NCBI GenBank assembly: GCA_018432615.1
Contig: JAHDSQ010000055.1
Span: 1 to 62,488, forward strand
Source: Clostridia bacterium
Lineage (GTDB): Bacteria; Bacillota; Peptococcia; DRI-13; SM3-B62
DNA length: 62,488 nucleotides
Direction: 5' to 3'
The notes beneath the pieces were generated by a model. It saw nothing but the letters and a program-made list of their open reading frames with translations, was not told where the DNA came from and ran no database searches. Position 1 is the stretch's first letter. Each line of letters begins with the position of its first letter. This document shows, piece after piece, positions 36,448 to 45,681 of the stretch. A program made the translations under genes and the position numbers.

Positions 36448-36526
36448 CATAATTTTTGTCTGTTAAACTTCACCGTTAGATAATGAGTGCTTGGCCGGCA
36501 CACCACACCATTAAAGGGGCAGGAAA

Positions 36527-36570
36527 AGGACCGGAAAAATCATTCAGCTGATTTTGCCGGTCCTCTTGTT
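36527..36570 (-). terminator. Terminator of the serpin gene
   Basis: AGGACCGG pairs with CCGGTCCT (36557-36564), and the inner AAAATCA/TGATTTT pairing extends the stem. On the minus strand it is followed by TTTTCC. Confidence 0.7.
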
Positions 36571-36619
36571 GAAAGTCTCTTATTGAAATGCTGTTTTCAC
36601 TTTTTTTATGGATACTTAC

Positions 36620-38365
36620 TCATTCTGCATAAGCGTATTCACCCATAAACAGTATCTCACCGTTGACGTCATCACGGATAAAGTAAACAAAGGGTCTGTC
36701 CGCTGTAAAAACAACCGGCTCTTCAATAGGCATACTGGTAAGTCCCATCTCAACACCGGTGGCAGCGGCCGCTTCCGTCCCGTTCTCATCAACATCAATA
36801 AATGTTTTATGGATTACATCGGTTATAAACACATTCTCGGAAATAGCCGTAAACATCTTTTTGAAATCCGCCTTATTCTTATCAAATGCTGTTTTGATGC
36901 CCATTTCGGACAATAGTCCTTTTAATTGGAGCTCAGATTCGATTTTAAATTTCGGCAGACTGATCTTTACTCTCTTACGCTCCATTTCCTCGACAATCTT
37001 ATCCAAATCAATGTCCCGACCTTCATAAAGCACTAGATACATACCGGTCTTGCCATCTTGATAGGGCAGTCTGACCATCTGCAGGTCTTTGTTTTCATAG
37101 TAATCAAAAGTATCGGTCAGGTTCATAAAGTCGATTTGCTTTTTCTGATTATCCCTTCCGGTAAATTCCCTTTCTGCCGTGGCGTATGACGGGAACTGAA
37201 CATCCCATTCCCCCTTGAAGTAAATGGCATTGACGATATAAGCCAGAAAATCGCTATCATCGATCAGCTCTGTTATTTTACCTTCTGTCTTATCAAAAAC
37301 CCATTCGTTGATTCTTTCTACCGCGTCTGAAGCATCAACTTCCTCACTGGCGGCGTCATAGTATTTGGCAATCACAGCCGCAAAGTCATCTGCAAATTGT
37401 ACGTCACCGTGATAGTAGTCCGTATTGAGCCATAGGGAGTTGGCGATCTCAAGCTTTATCGCTTCCTTTTTTCCATATTCTCCGATGATCTGTTCCGCAA
37501 ATTCATTGAACTCATCCAAATCGTCAATTCCCAAGGTTTCCAACATCTCTGCTTTAGTTTCACCGTCTGCTCCCACCGCTGTCATAGCCAAGGCTAATTT
37601 TATACTCAATGGAGAAAACATGTAGTTCTCGTCCTTTGGCATCAGCTCATTCAGTGCCCAGGCAAACCCTCTGACTTGAGGGTTTTTGTCAACCTCTCTT
37701 GCGTCAATTAAAAGACTGTTGAAATCTTCCTCGCTGATTACACCCTTGGCAATCAAAACATCCTTCAGAATCTTCCCCTGTGCATCCTTGTCCAGCAGCG
37801 CCGAGTAGCAAATATTCACCACATCGTTTCTTTGCAATTGATAACCGTTGGTAGCTACGACATGCTTCGTATAATTGTTGACTAATAGTGCGCTTGCCAC
37901 GCCCCTGTCATAGGCATTTTCAACTGTTACTCCTTTGTGTCCCATGGCCGCAAGCAACACTTTCACGAATTCCTGTCCCGTGATTTTCTCTGCCGCCCCA
38001 AAGGTTGTTTTGCTCGTTCCCTCAATATATCCCTTAGCAACCGCGTATCCAATGTTGGCACGTGCCCAGTGAGACTCGGCAATGTCGGCAAAGTCCACGG
38101 GAGTATTTAATGATGAAGCTGCTTCATCTTCACCAACCATGCGCAGCACCATCGTGACCGCCTCCGCTCTGGTCGCATGTCTCGTTAATTCATAGCCTTT
38201 TTCAGTACCCTGAAACAACCCTAATTTGTTTAAAGTTTCAGCAGATCTTAAGGCCAGGGGTATTGTGATGGCTTTCTCAGTGCCGGCCGCAGAGGATACG
38301 GATGCGGCAAAGATAAAAAGAACCATGAGGCTAGACAACAAAATAACAGCAACACTTTTTTTCAT
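36620..38365 (-). CDS. Secreted serpin with N-terminal SLH domains
   Basis: About 581 aa with a signal peptide (MKKSVAVILLSSLMVLFIFAASVSSAAG). Two to three S-layer homology repeats at about 30-220 (TRAEAVTMVLRMVG, FADIAESHWARANIGYAVAKGYIEG) should hold the protein at the cell surface. A serpin domain covers about 225-580. The reactive-loop hinge ENGTEAAAATGVEMG has the Gly, Thr and run of small residues of inhibitory serpins, followed by the strand PFVYFIRDDVNGEILFMGEY. I chose ATG 38365 over 38392 because AAGGA precedes it. It is a probable surface-displayed protease inhibitor; the target protease is unknown. Confidence 0.92.
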   Translation of the reverse strand: MKKSVAVILLSSLMVLFIFAASVSSAAGTEKAITIPLALRSAETLNKLGLFQGTEKGYELTRHATRAEAVTMVLRMVGEDEAASSLNTPVDFADIAESHWARANIGYAVAKGYIEGTSKTTFGAAEKITGQEFVKVLLAAMGHKGVTVENAYDRGVASALLVNNYTKHVVATNGYQLQRNDVVNICYSALLDKDAQGKILKDVLIAKGVISEEDFNSLLIDAREVDKNPQVRGFAWALNELMPKDENYMFSPLSIKLALAMTAVGADGETKAEMLETLGIDDLDEFNEFAEQIIGEYGKKEAIKLEIANSLWLNTDYYHGDVQFADDFAAVIAKYYDAASEEVDASDAVERINEWVFDKTEGKITELIDDSDFLAYIVNAIYFKGEWDVQFPSYATAEREFTGRDNQKKQIDFMNLTDTFDYYENKDLQMVRLPYQDGKTGMYLVLYEGRDIDLDKIVEEMERKRVKISLPKFKIESELQLKGLLSEMGIKTAFDKNKADFKKMFTAISENVFITDVIHKTFIDVDENGTEAAAATGVEMGLTSMPIEEPVVFTADRPFVYFIRDDVNGEILFMGEYAYAE

Positions 38366-38523
38366 AAAGCATCCTTCACCTTTCCCTTTCACTAATATTT
38401 ACTATCTACCTAACTGACCCTTTCTCAACAAAAAAAGTTCCGCCAGAAAAATTTTCCGTCTCTATGAATATGTTACAGATGGTAGTATACTTTATATTAA
38501 CAGGAACAATTTGGGAGGAAACC

Positions 38524-40575
38524 TTGATTAATTTTTTACTTCTTACTCTAATACCTTTCTTGACTCTATTCGTCTCAGAATTAATACACCGGGGGAGCTT
38601 TGTACACCCGTTACTTTGGATGATTAGTTTCCCTGTCCAGTTCTTGGTAAGCTATTGCCTCATTTTCGGTCTGATCAATACGTTTTTTATACTGCCTCGC
38701 AGAATGTACAGCGTTTTCGGGGCTTTGTTTGCAACTCTCTTTTCTCTGCTGGGAATTGTCAGCCGTCAAAAGCTTTTACTAAGGGGCGAACCCCTTCTGC
38801 CGTGGGATTTCAGTCTTGGCAAAGAAGCCTTGAACATTTCTCAAACCTTTGAACAATTCCCACTCCTGCCATTTCTCCTTATCCTTACAGCAGTTATTCT
38901 GTCCGCCACCATTTATTACATCTTTCTTACAATCCCCCGGGAAAAATATCAGCTACCGCAAAAAGTAATAATCTCTTTGCTCTCTTTTACCCTTTTCTTT
39001 TCCTTGTTAAACTCCTACGATTTAGAAAGCACTTTTTCCCTGCGTTTAATAAATTGGAACCAAAAAATGAATTATGAAGAAAACGGTGCAATGCTTGGTT
39101 TCATCTTGAACTCCAAATACCTTGCCGTCGAAAGACCTTGCGATTATGAGAAAGATGCGGTTCAAGAAGTATTAGGGAAGCTGGCCCCAGCCTATCAGAC
39201 CGATGCCGGCTTCTCCCCAAATATTATTATTGTCATGAGCGAGGCCTTCTGGGATCCCACTGTACTGGAAGGAATCTCTTTCAGCACAGACCCTATTCCC
39301 TTTTTCCATTCTCTCCGGCAAGAGCAAACCGACGGTTTGATGCTCGCCCCTGTCTATGGCGGAGGGACAGCTAATACGGAATTTGAAGTCTTGACCGGAC
39401 TTTCTACACAATTCCTTCCCCCAGGCATGGTCCCTTATGTGCAGGCGCTCCACCAACCCCTGGAAGCCCTGCCAACTATGCTGCGCAAGCAAGGGTACGA
39501 AAGCACCGCCATTCACACCTACGATAATTGGTTTTACCGCCGGAACATCGTTTATCAGCATATGGGTTTTGACAGGTTTATCAGTAAGGAGTTCTTTGCC
39601 GACCCCGAATACTATGGGGATTATATCCGCGACACCGAGCTTTCGCAAAAGATCCTTGAAGTCCTGGAACAAACGGACGAGCCGGATTTTATTTTCGCCT
39701 TATCCATGCAGGGACACGGCCCTTATTCGAGCGAAGAAAACCCGGAAAGCCCTATTAAAATCGGCGGCAACCTCAAGCAGGAAACCAAGGCTATCTTAGA
39801 AAATTATACTAATACCATTGCCGATGTAGACTATTCCTTACGGCTTCTCATAGAAGGTCTGGAAAGTATCGAGGAGCCCTCAATCGTTGTTTTCTTCGGC
39901 GATCATTTACCGCTGCTCGGTAACGACTTTGATGTCTACAGGGAAACCGGCTATTTCAGCAACGATTCCACTTATGAAGACTATTTAAAAAAATATACCG
40001 TACCCTTCGTTGTTTGGGATAACTTCTCCAATACCAGGGACAGCATCCGGCTCTCCTCCAGCTTTTTGTGCCCCTATCTGCTGGAACGTGCTATGAAAGA
40101 AGGGAACCCCCTGACAGACTTTCTCTCTACTCTTAATAAGAAGGGCACTAACGTGATAGCCGTTTCGCACTTTCTTCAAAATGAGGAAATTACGGAAGAA
40201 GAACTGTCACAATACAGACTGCTTCAATACGACCTGCTGATCGGTAATAGATACACCTATATCTTCGATCCCCTTCACACTCCCACCGCAAACCCCTTCT
40301 ATGTTATCGGATTTGGCCCTGCCCATATTGAAAGTGTTGCAATCAGTGAACAGAGTACATTTGAGGTTTGCGGCAGAAACTTTTCACCTCATCACCAAAT
40401 CTATGTCAACGACAGGCCTGTTACAACAGATTATGTCAGTGACACCTTGCTGAAAGGCATCCTGCCTCTGGGTTACAGCAAAAAACAAGAAGCCATAGAG
40501 ATTCAGGTTAAACTGACCGACAGCCTAAAAAACATCATCTCTGAGTCTAATACCTATTCGAAACAAGGCCAATAA
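38524..40575 (+). CDS. LTA-synthase-family membrane sulfatase-fold protein
   Basis: About 683 aa with several N-terminal helices (about 1-190), then an extracellular alkaline-phosphatase/sulfatase domain: PNIIIVMSEAFWDPT (metal Glu), GGGTANTEFEVLTG (nucleophile Thr), MQGHGPY and FFGDHLPLLG. This matches LtaS/YqgS-type phosphoglycerol transferases. A further C-terminal domain of about 100 residues (FEVCGRNFSPHHQIYVNDRPV) looks Ig/IPT-like and is not in classic LtaS. I chose TTG 38524 because GGGAGG lies just before it; ATG 38464 sits in the promoter region. It probably transfers phosphoglycerol to a cell-envelope polymer. Confidence 0.86.
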   Translation: MINFLLLTLIPFLTLFVSELIHRGSFVHPLLWMISFPVQFLVSYCLIFGLINTFFILPRRMYSVFGALFATLFSLLGIVSRQKLLLRGEPLLPWDFSLGKEALNISQTFEQFPLLPFLLILTAVILSATIYYIFLTIPREKYQLPQKVIISLLSFTLFFSLLNSYDLESTFSLRLINWNQKMNYEENGAMLGFILNSKYLAVERPCDYEKDAVQEVLGKLAPAYQTDAGFSPNIIIVMSEAFWDPTVLEGISFSTDPIPFFHSLRQEQTDGLMLAPVYGGGTANTEFEVLTGLSTQFLPPGMVPYVQALHQPLEALPTMLRKQGYESTAIHTYDNWFYRRNIVYQHMGFDRFISKEFFADPEYYGDYIRDTELSQKILEVLEQTDEPDFIFALSMQGHGPYSSEENPESPIKIGGNLKQETKAILENYTNTIADVDYSLRLLIEGLESIEEPSIVVFFGDHLPLLGNDFDVYRETGYFSNDSTYEDYLKKYTVPFVVWDNFSNTRDSIRLSSSFLCPYLLERAMKEGNPLTDFLSTLNKKGTNVIAVSHFLQNEEITEEELSQYRLLQYDLLIGNRYTYIFDPLHTPTANPFYVIGFGPAHIESVAISEQSTFEVCGRNFSPHHQIYVNDRPVTTDYVSDTLLKGILPLGYSKKQEAIEIQVKLTDSLKNIISESNTYSKQGQ

Positions 40576-40704
40576 ATAAAAGGTTCCCTATACGTCTTAC
40601 TTATTTGGGTCATTTTCGCTGTTTCTTACCTTTGAACTACGGTGGCATCTCTGCTTTCCGTATCAATTCTTTATTTTTTGTCAATGACTGCTTCTTTGCA
40701 GTTA

Positions 40705-40754
40705 TTGACATTTTTATTTCATCATATTATTATTTAATTAAGTATATGCTTAAT
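40705..40754 (+). promoter_or_regulatory. Promoter and ArsR-type operator
   Basis: TTGACA (40705-40710) and TATTAT (40728-40733) are spaced by 17 bases and followed directly by the inverted repeat ATTAAG-TATATG-CTTAAT (40737-40754). The repeat would cover the transcription start, as expected for autorepression by the ArsR protein encoded just downstream. Confidence 0.7.
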
Positions 40755-40782
40755 CTCATTCCGCATAGGGGGTATAATTACA

Positions 40783-41136
40783 GTGACAGAATTGACCACG
40801 GCTTTAAAAGCCTTGTCTGATGAAACCCGCTATACCCTTGTCACGTTACTTTTAAAACATGATTATTGCGTAAGGGCGTTAGCAAGGCAGCTTGATATAA
40901 GCGAACCTGCAGTATCACAGCATCTAAAGCTACTCAGGAGTGCGGGGCTTGTCAAGGGCGAAAAGAGGGGCTATTTTACACACTACAGCGTTAATAGGGA
41001 GATTCTAAAAGACCTCGGCAACAAAATCATTGTACTTGCAGATACGGTTCCAACCGGTAATGGTTGTCAAAAAAACAAGCCAAAAGCTAATCTTTTTCCA
41101 GAAAGGATGGTAAGCTTTGAAGATCATCGAAACTAA
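40783..41136 (+). CDS. ArsR-family HTH regulator
   Basis: A 117-aa winged-helix protein: ALKALSDETRYTLVTLLL, then the recognition region VRALARQLDISEPAVSQHLKLLRSAGLVKGEKRGYFTHYSV. There is no classic metal CxC in the recognition helix; the cysteines seen (HDYCVRA, NGCQ) do not make a known site, so the signal is unknown. It starts at GTG 40783 and overlaps the next ABC gene by about 20 bases. It probably represses its own ABC-transporter operon. Confidence 0.9.
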   Translation: MTELTTALKALSDETRYTLVTLLLKHDYCVRALARQLDISEPAVSQHLKLLRSAGLVKGEKRGYFTHYSVNREILKDLGNKIIVLADTVPTGNGCQKNKPKANLFPERMVSFEDHRN

Positions 41137-42082
41137 GCAACTGACAAAGAGGTTTGGTGACTTTACGGCCGTGAAAGGAATTGATTTTTCGGTCGAAAAA
41201 GGAGAGATTTTTGGGTTCCTGGGTCCTAACGGGGCTGGGAAAACAACGACCATTAATATGCTGACCGGCCTTGCTAAACCAACCTCAGGCTCAATTACAA
41301 TTGCCAATGAGGATGGCATAAAGAACATAAAAAAAGTCCAGCAACTAATAGGGATCGTACCGGATGAAAGTAACCTTTACGACGATATGAGCGGATTTGA
41401 TAATTTGACTTTTTGTGCCGCACTTTACGGAATGGAGAAAAGTAAAAGAGAGGCCAGAGCAAAACATTTATTGGAGTTATTTAATCTGGCCGATACGGGG
41501 AAAAGACCTTTTAAGGCCTACTCAAAAGGCATGAAAAGAAAGCTTACGATCGCCGCGGGAATTATCCATGAACCTGAAATACTGTTTTTAGACGAGCCTA
41601 CAACGGGAATTGATGTTGAGAGCGCCAGGCAAATCAGAAAGCTTATTCATTCCCTTAACAAAAAAGGTACTACTATTTTTTTGACAACCCACTACATAGA
41701 AGAAGCCGAAAGGTTATGTCACAGGATCGGATTTATCGTAGAAGGTCGAATCGTTAAAATAGGAGAAACAAACGAATTGCTGCAGGAAGCCCAAAGGGAA
41801 AACACCGTAGAGTTTTCATTGGACGAAAGCGCTGCATTTCTAGCCCCTTCCCTCATCAAGGACTTCCCAAAAGTCAGCGTTAAAACGGTCGGTGAGCACA
41901 CGCTAAGGATTATATCAGAAGAAAAAGTCGATTTAATGCCCTTTATGAATTTTTTTGATGAAAGGGGAATCTCAGTAAGAGAGGCTAGAATCATCCATCC
42001 GTCTTTAGAAGAAATCTTTGTCAGAATAACCGGTATTGAAGCCGGCAAAATGAAAAAAGAAAAGGAGGGCAAAAGAAAATGA
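41117..42082 (+). CDS. ABC transporter ATP-binding protein
   Basis: A 321-aa ATPase. Walker A is GPNGAGKTTTIN, the signature is YSKGMKRKLT, Walker B is ILFLDEPTTGIDV and the switch His is in TTHYIEE. The C-terminal domain of about 90 residues is of DrrA/CcmA type. It starts at TTG 41117 behind AAAGGATGG and overlaps both neighbours, between the ArsR regulator and the permease. Confidence 0.95.
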   Translation: MKIIETKQLTKRFGDFTAVKGIDFSVEKGEIFGFLGPNGAGKTTTINMLTGLAKPTSGSITIANEDGIKNIKKVQQLIGIVPDESNLYDDMSGFDNLTFCAALYGMEKSKREARAKHLLELFNLADTGKRPFKAYSKGMKRKLTIAAGIIHEPEILFLDEPTTGIDVESARQIRKLIHSLNKKGTTIFLTTHYIEEAERLCHRIGFIVEGRIVKIGETNELLQEAQRENTVEFSLDESAAFLAPSLIKDFPKVSVKTVGEHTLRIISEEKVDLMPFMNFFDERGISVREARIIHPSLEEIFVRITGIEAGKMKKEKEGKRK

Positions 42083-42813
42083 AAAAGCGACTTGCCTTCT
42101 ATAGCATACTGATGAAAGATATGAAAAACTATTATTTGAAGCCGCCTAATATCAGTTGGGGAATTATTTTCCCAGTGGCTTGGACGCTTATGTTTTTTTT
42201 AAGAACAGGAAGTCCGGTAGATATCAGAGAAATCCTGCCAGGAGTGATGTCTATGTCAGTCTTGTTTGGAACAACATCAATGCTGGCAGTTACCATCACC
42301 TTTGAACGAAAAAGCCGCTCCTTTGAAAGACTGCTGCTGGCCCCCATCAGTCTGAATCTCTTAATGCTGGCCAAGACAACCGGAGCAATCATCTTTGGCG
42401 TAATAAACGCTTTCGTACCGGTGCTTTTTGCTTCCTTTTGGATTGATTTTTCAGGTGTGGCTTGGGGTACCATGGTTTTGAGTATTATGCTTATCGCTGT
42501 GACTTCGACTTTTCTGGGTTTGTTTATTTCAGTCTCGGTCAGCGAGGTTTTTGAGGCCCAGACCTTTTCAAATTTCATCCGCTTTCCGATGATTTTTCTG
42601 TGCGGTCTATTTATTCCGATTCAAGCCCTACCAATAGTACTAAGACCCCTTTCATACCTTTTGCCTTTGACTTACGGAGCTGATATTTTAAAGAATTCCA
42701 TCAATGGCAACGGATTGATTTCACCTTGGCTCAGCCTTCTTGTCTTATTAGGTTTTAGCTTCGGTCTGTTTTTAACGAGCACACATAACATTAAGAAAAA
42801 GTGGATCTATTGA
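42079..42813 (+). CDS. ABC-2 type transporter permease
   Basis: A 244-aa six-helix protein with the DrrB/ABC-2 pattern: TFERKSRSFERLLLAPISLNLLMLAKTTGAI, SVSVSEVFEAQTFSNFIRFPMIFLCGLFIPIQALP and PLSYLLPLTYGADILK. It overlaps the ATPase gene by four bases (ATGA). Together they form an export system for an unknown substrate. Confidence 0.92.
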   Translation: MKKRLAFYSILMKDMKNYYLKPPNISWGIIFPVAWTLMFFLRTGSPVDIREILPGVMSMSVLFGTTSMLAVTITFERKSRSFERLLLAPISLNLLMLAKTTGAIIFGVINAFVPVLFASFWIDFSGVAWGTMVLSIMLIAVTSTFLGLFISVSVSEVFEAQTFSNFIRFPMIFLCGLFIPIQALPIVLRPLSYLLPLTYGADILKNSINGNGLISPWLSLLVLLGFSFGLFLTSTHNIKKKWIY

Positions 42814-42843
42814 TTTTATCCCGGTGATTTTATCCCGGTGTTA

Positions 42844-42872
42844 TTGACAACCGCAAGTCTTTTGCTTATAAT
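42844..42872 (+). promoter_or_regulatory. Promoter of the Mn riboswitch operon
   Basis: A consensus TTGACA (42844-42849) and TATAAT (42867-42872) with a 17-base spacer, placed directly upstream of the aptamer. A 14-base tandem duplication (TGATTTTATCCCGG) lies just before it. Confidence 0.85.
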
Positions 42873-42879
42873 TTCTGTA

Positions 42880-43012
42880 TTAGAGGGAGTAGCTGCCCTA
42901 AGGGGATTAAAGTCGTCAAGACGGAAGATTTGCAGATTCCCGGCTTTAATGACAGAACGTTTGGCAAGACTCTAAAATGAACACCATTGTAAAAAGCGGT
43001 GTTTGTTTTGGG
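42880..43012 (+). promoter_or_regulatory. yybP-ykoY manganese riboswitch with terminator
   Basis: The aptamer (about 42880-42973) contains the conserved GGGAGTAGC, AAAGTCGTCAAGACGG, CCCGGCTTTAATGACA and GTTTGGCAAGACTCT of the Mn2+-sensing yybP-ykoY class. It is followed by a terminator-like hairpin, AACACC...GGTGTT with a GTTTT tail (about 42980-43009). Mn2+ binding normally favours read-through and turns on export or transport genes. Confidence 0.88.
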
Positions 43013-43060
43013 GTCTTTTGTTTTTACATCATAAAAATACAAGCCAGGAGGTCCTTTTTG

Positions 43061-44119
43061 ATGGAGGAATTACTATCCACCTATCTCGGTTCTTTTCCTA
43101 CACTGCTATTGCTCATGGTTATTGCTTTGACGCTGTTCACGCTCTGCAAAGGTGCCGACATTCTAATCGATGAAGCCGTGTTGCTTTCTCTCCATTGGGG
43201 AGTCCCCCAAATGATCGTCGGCGCAACAATTGTATCCCTTGGTACAACACTTCCTGAGGCTAGTGTTTCCGTACTGGCAGCCTTTAATGGAAATGCCGAC
43301 TTGGCATTAGGTAATGCCATCGGCTCTATAATTGCCAACACCGGCCTGATCATAGGTGTAGCGTCAATGTTCGGACGTTTGCCGGTAGATAAACTTGTTG
43401 TGGAACGGCAGGGTAAAATACAACTAGGTACCGTCTTTTTGTTAGCCTTAGTAAGCCTTCCTTTCTTATCACCAGGACCGGGCGGCAATATCAGCCGGCC
43501 TGTCGGAATATTGTTTGTCATACTGCTGGCGGCTTATATCATCCTTTCCATTCGCTGGACAAGGTCCCCCGAATCTACTCAGACCAGCCAGCAGGAATTT
43601 CTTACGGCTATTGATGTTGAAACACCGGAAAAAAGCATAGGACATGATCTAAAAAAAGATAAAATCTCTCTCCTTCCTCGGATTCTAAAAATGACGTTTG
43701 GCGTAGCATTGGTCATAATATCCTCCAAGATTCTAATACAATCCGTTGAAATCACGGCACTGCGTGTAGGTGTTCCCCAAAGCATAATCGCTGCCACGCT
43801 AGTCGCCTTTGGTACCAGTTTGCCCGAACTGTTCGTAGCCGTAAATTCAGCCAGGAAAGGTCATGGCGAACTCGCAATCGGAAATATTGTCGGCGCCAAC
43901 ACTCTCAATGTCCTTTTTGTCGTAGGTAGTGCAGCTGCAGTAACAAGTAACGGGCTCCTTGTCCCCACGAACTACTACCGACTGCAAATCCCCACAATGC
44001 TTATTATATCTTTGTTGTTTTTCTTTTTCGCCAAAAAAGGATATAATGAAATAACCAAGAATGAGGGGCTCGGCCTTCTGACAGTCTATCTGGTCTATCT
44101 CGCACTGAATTATGTATAG
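43061..44119 (+). CDS. CaCA-family Na+/Ca2+-type cation antiporter (Mn2+-regulated)
   Basis: A 352-aa membrane protein with about ten helices in two inverted halves. Each half carries the CaCA alpha repeat: VGATIVSLGTTLPEASVSVLAA...LALGNAIGSIIANTGLI, and AATLVAFGTSLPELFVAVNSA...LAIGNIVGANTLNVLFV. The glutamates in LPE that bind the cation are both present. I chose ATG 43061 behind CAGGAGG; the upstream ATG 42977 lies inside the riboswitch terminator. As the first gene after a Mn2+ riboswitch it may export Mn2+ (or Ca2+) under metal excess. The ion is inference. Confidence 0.9.
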   Translation: MEELLSTYLGSFPTLLLLMVIALTLFTLCKGADILIDEAVLLSLHWGVPQMIVGATIVSLGTTLPEASVSVLAAFNGNADLALGNAIGSIIANTGLIIGVASMFGRLPVDKLVVERQGKIQLGTVFLLALVSLPFLSPGPGGNISRPVGILFVILLAAYIILSIRWTRSPESTQTSQQEFLTAIDVETPEKSIGHDLKKDKISLLPRILKMTFGVALVIISSKILIQSVEITALRVGVPQSIIAATLVAFGTSLPELFVAVNSARKGHGELAIGNIVGANTLNVLFVVGSAAAVTSNGLLVPTNYYRLQIPTMLIISLLFFFFAKKGYNEITKNEGLGLLTVYLVYLALNYV

Positions 44120-44172
44120 ATTTAAATAGATATGCTTAAATACGACCCAAGAGAGAAAGGACACGACTGCAT

Positions 44173-45681
44173 ATGAATATACTCCTTGAAAAAGTCAAAG
44201 AAGTTCTATATGCGGTGCTTCCCATCACGGTGATTGTTTTGGCTTTGAGTTTTACGGTCACGCCTCTCGAGAACGCCATGTTGTTCAGGTTTATCCTAGG
44301 CGCATTATGTGTTATCTTAGGCCTGTCAATTTTTTTGTCAGGTGTGGATATTGGGATCAGCCCGCTTGGCAATCTTATGGGCTCAGCTTTAGCCAAATCC
44401 AACAAGCTTAGGATAATAACCATTGGAGGGCTGCTACTCGGTTTTTTTATTTCCATCGCCGAACCTGATCTTCAGATCCTGGCAGACCAAGTAGCCTCTG
44501 TCACCCTTGGGCTAGTGCCAAAAATGTGGCTCATCGTCATAGTATCCCTGGGCATTGCCGTAATGATGACCTTGGGTTTTATTAGAATCGTCTATAACTT
44601 CTCCTTACGTAAAATTCTGACTATCCTTTATCTCATCATTTTTATCTTAGCCCTTTTCATATCACCGGGATTTATGGCGATATCCTTTGATGCATCTGGT
44701 GCAACCACCGGAGCTATGACCGTCCCCTTTATCCTGGCTCTTTCCACCGGGGTTTCCGCTTTGAAAAAAGATAGTAAGGATTCCGAAAGAGACAGCTTCG
44801 GTCTGGTGGCCGTGACATCGACAGGAGCGATAATAGCTGTCATGCTCATGAGCATCTTTTTTGGCTCCTCCGGAATCCTGAGCGGGGAATTGGTACAAGG
44901 ATCCAGCGCTGGTACTGCTTATTCCGCCTCAGTTTGGGCTCCTTTCTTCGAAAAAGCCCCCCAGGTTTTCAGGGAGGTTTTTATGGCTATGCTGCCCTTA
45001 TTATTTATCTTTTTGCTTATGCAAAGGATTTCTTTCAAGCTGAAAAAAAGAACTTTTACAAAAATATTAAAGGGGCTTGTCTATACCCTGCTTGGCTTAG
45101 TCTTATTCCTGGTGGGTGTAAATGCAGGCTTTATGGAAGCCGGTAAAGCCATAGGATACGGCGCGGCATCTATGGAAAACAAATCGTTGGTTGTTATTCT
45201 GGGGTTCGTCCTAGGTTTGGTTACAATATTAGCCGAACCGGCGGTTTACGTGCTGACCCATCAAATAGAAGAAGTCACCAGTGGTTATGTAAAAAGAAAA
45301 TTCGTTCTGCTCGCCCTCTCCATTGGAGTCGGCTTCGCCATAGCCTTATCCATCTTGAGGATACTGATCCCTCAAATCCAATTATGGCACTACCTGTTAC
45401 CGGGCTATTTGATTGCAGTAACTATGTCTTACTTCGTGCCGGAACTGTTTGTTGGTATAGCTTACGATTCGGGAGGTGTCGCTTCGGGACCGGTAACCGC
45501 AACCTTTATCTTGGCCTTTACCCATGGTGTCGCCGAAGCCATAGCAGGAGCAAGTGTTTTGATTGACGGCTTCGGAATGATTGCTATGGTAGCTTTAACA
45601 CCCTTGATTGCGCTGCAAACATTAGGTTTAATTTTTAAAATGAAATCCGGAAAAGGGGAGGGGAAAAAGCATGGAGGCTAA
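44173..45681 (+). CDS. DUF1538 membrane protein with two repeated halves
   Basis: A 502-aa, roughly 12-helix protein made of two DUF1538 copies. The halves share FRFILGALCVILGLSIFLSGVDIG...FISIAEPDLQILADQV and LGLVLFLVGVNAGFMEAGKAIG...LVTILAEPAVYVLTHQI, and FDASGATTGAMTVPFILAL recurs as YDSGGVASGPVTATFILAF. The acidic AEP and G-rich loops repeated across the halves look like a transporter core. It lies 53 bases after the antiporter with no terminator between, so it probably shares the Mn2+ riboswitch. Its end overlaps a tandem PII-like gene. By family it is an uncharacterised transporter. Confidence 0.86.
   Translation: MNILLEKVKEVLYAVLPITVIVLALSFTVTPLENAMLFRFILGALCVILGLSIFLSGVDIGISPLGNLMGSALAKSNKLRIITIGGLLLGFFISIAEPDLQILADQVASVTLGLVPKMWLIVIVSLGIAVMMTLGFIRIVYNFSLRKILTILYLIIFILALFISPGFMAISFDASGATTGAMTVPFILALSTGVSALKKDSKDSERDSFGLVAVTSTGAIIAVMLMSIFFGSSGILSGELVQGSSAGTAYSASVWAPFFEKAPQVFREVFMAMLPLLFIFLLMQRISFKLKKRTFTKILKGLVYTLLGLVLFLVGVNAGFMEAGKAIGYGAASMENKSLVVILGFVLGLVTILAEPAVYVLTHQIEEVTSGYVKRKFVLLALSIGVGFAIALSILRILIPQIQLWHYLLPGYLIAVTMSYFVPELFVGIAYDSGGVASGPVTATFILAFTHGVAEAIAGASVLIDGFGMIAMVALTPLIALQTLGLIFKMKSGKGEGKKHGG

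Noticed and set aside
40605-40820. 71-aa plus-strand frame before the ArsR gene
   Set aside because: It runs across the promoter and operator of the ArsR operon, and no ribosome site is seen.
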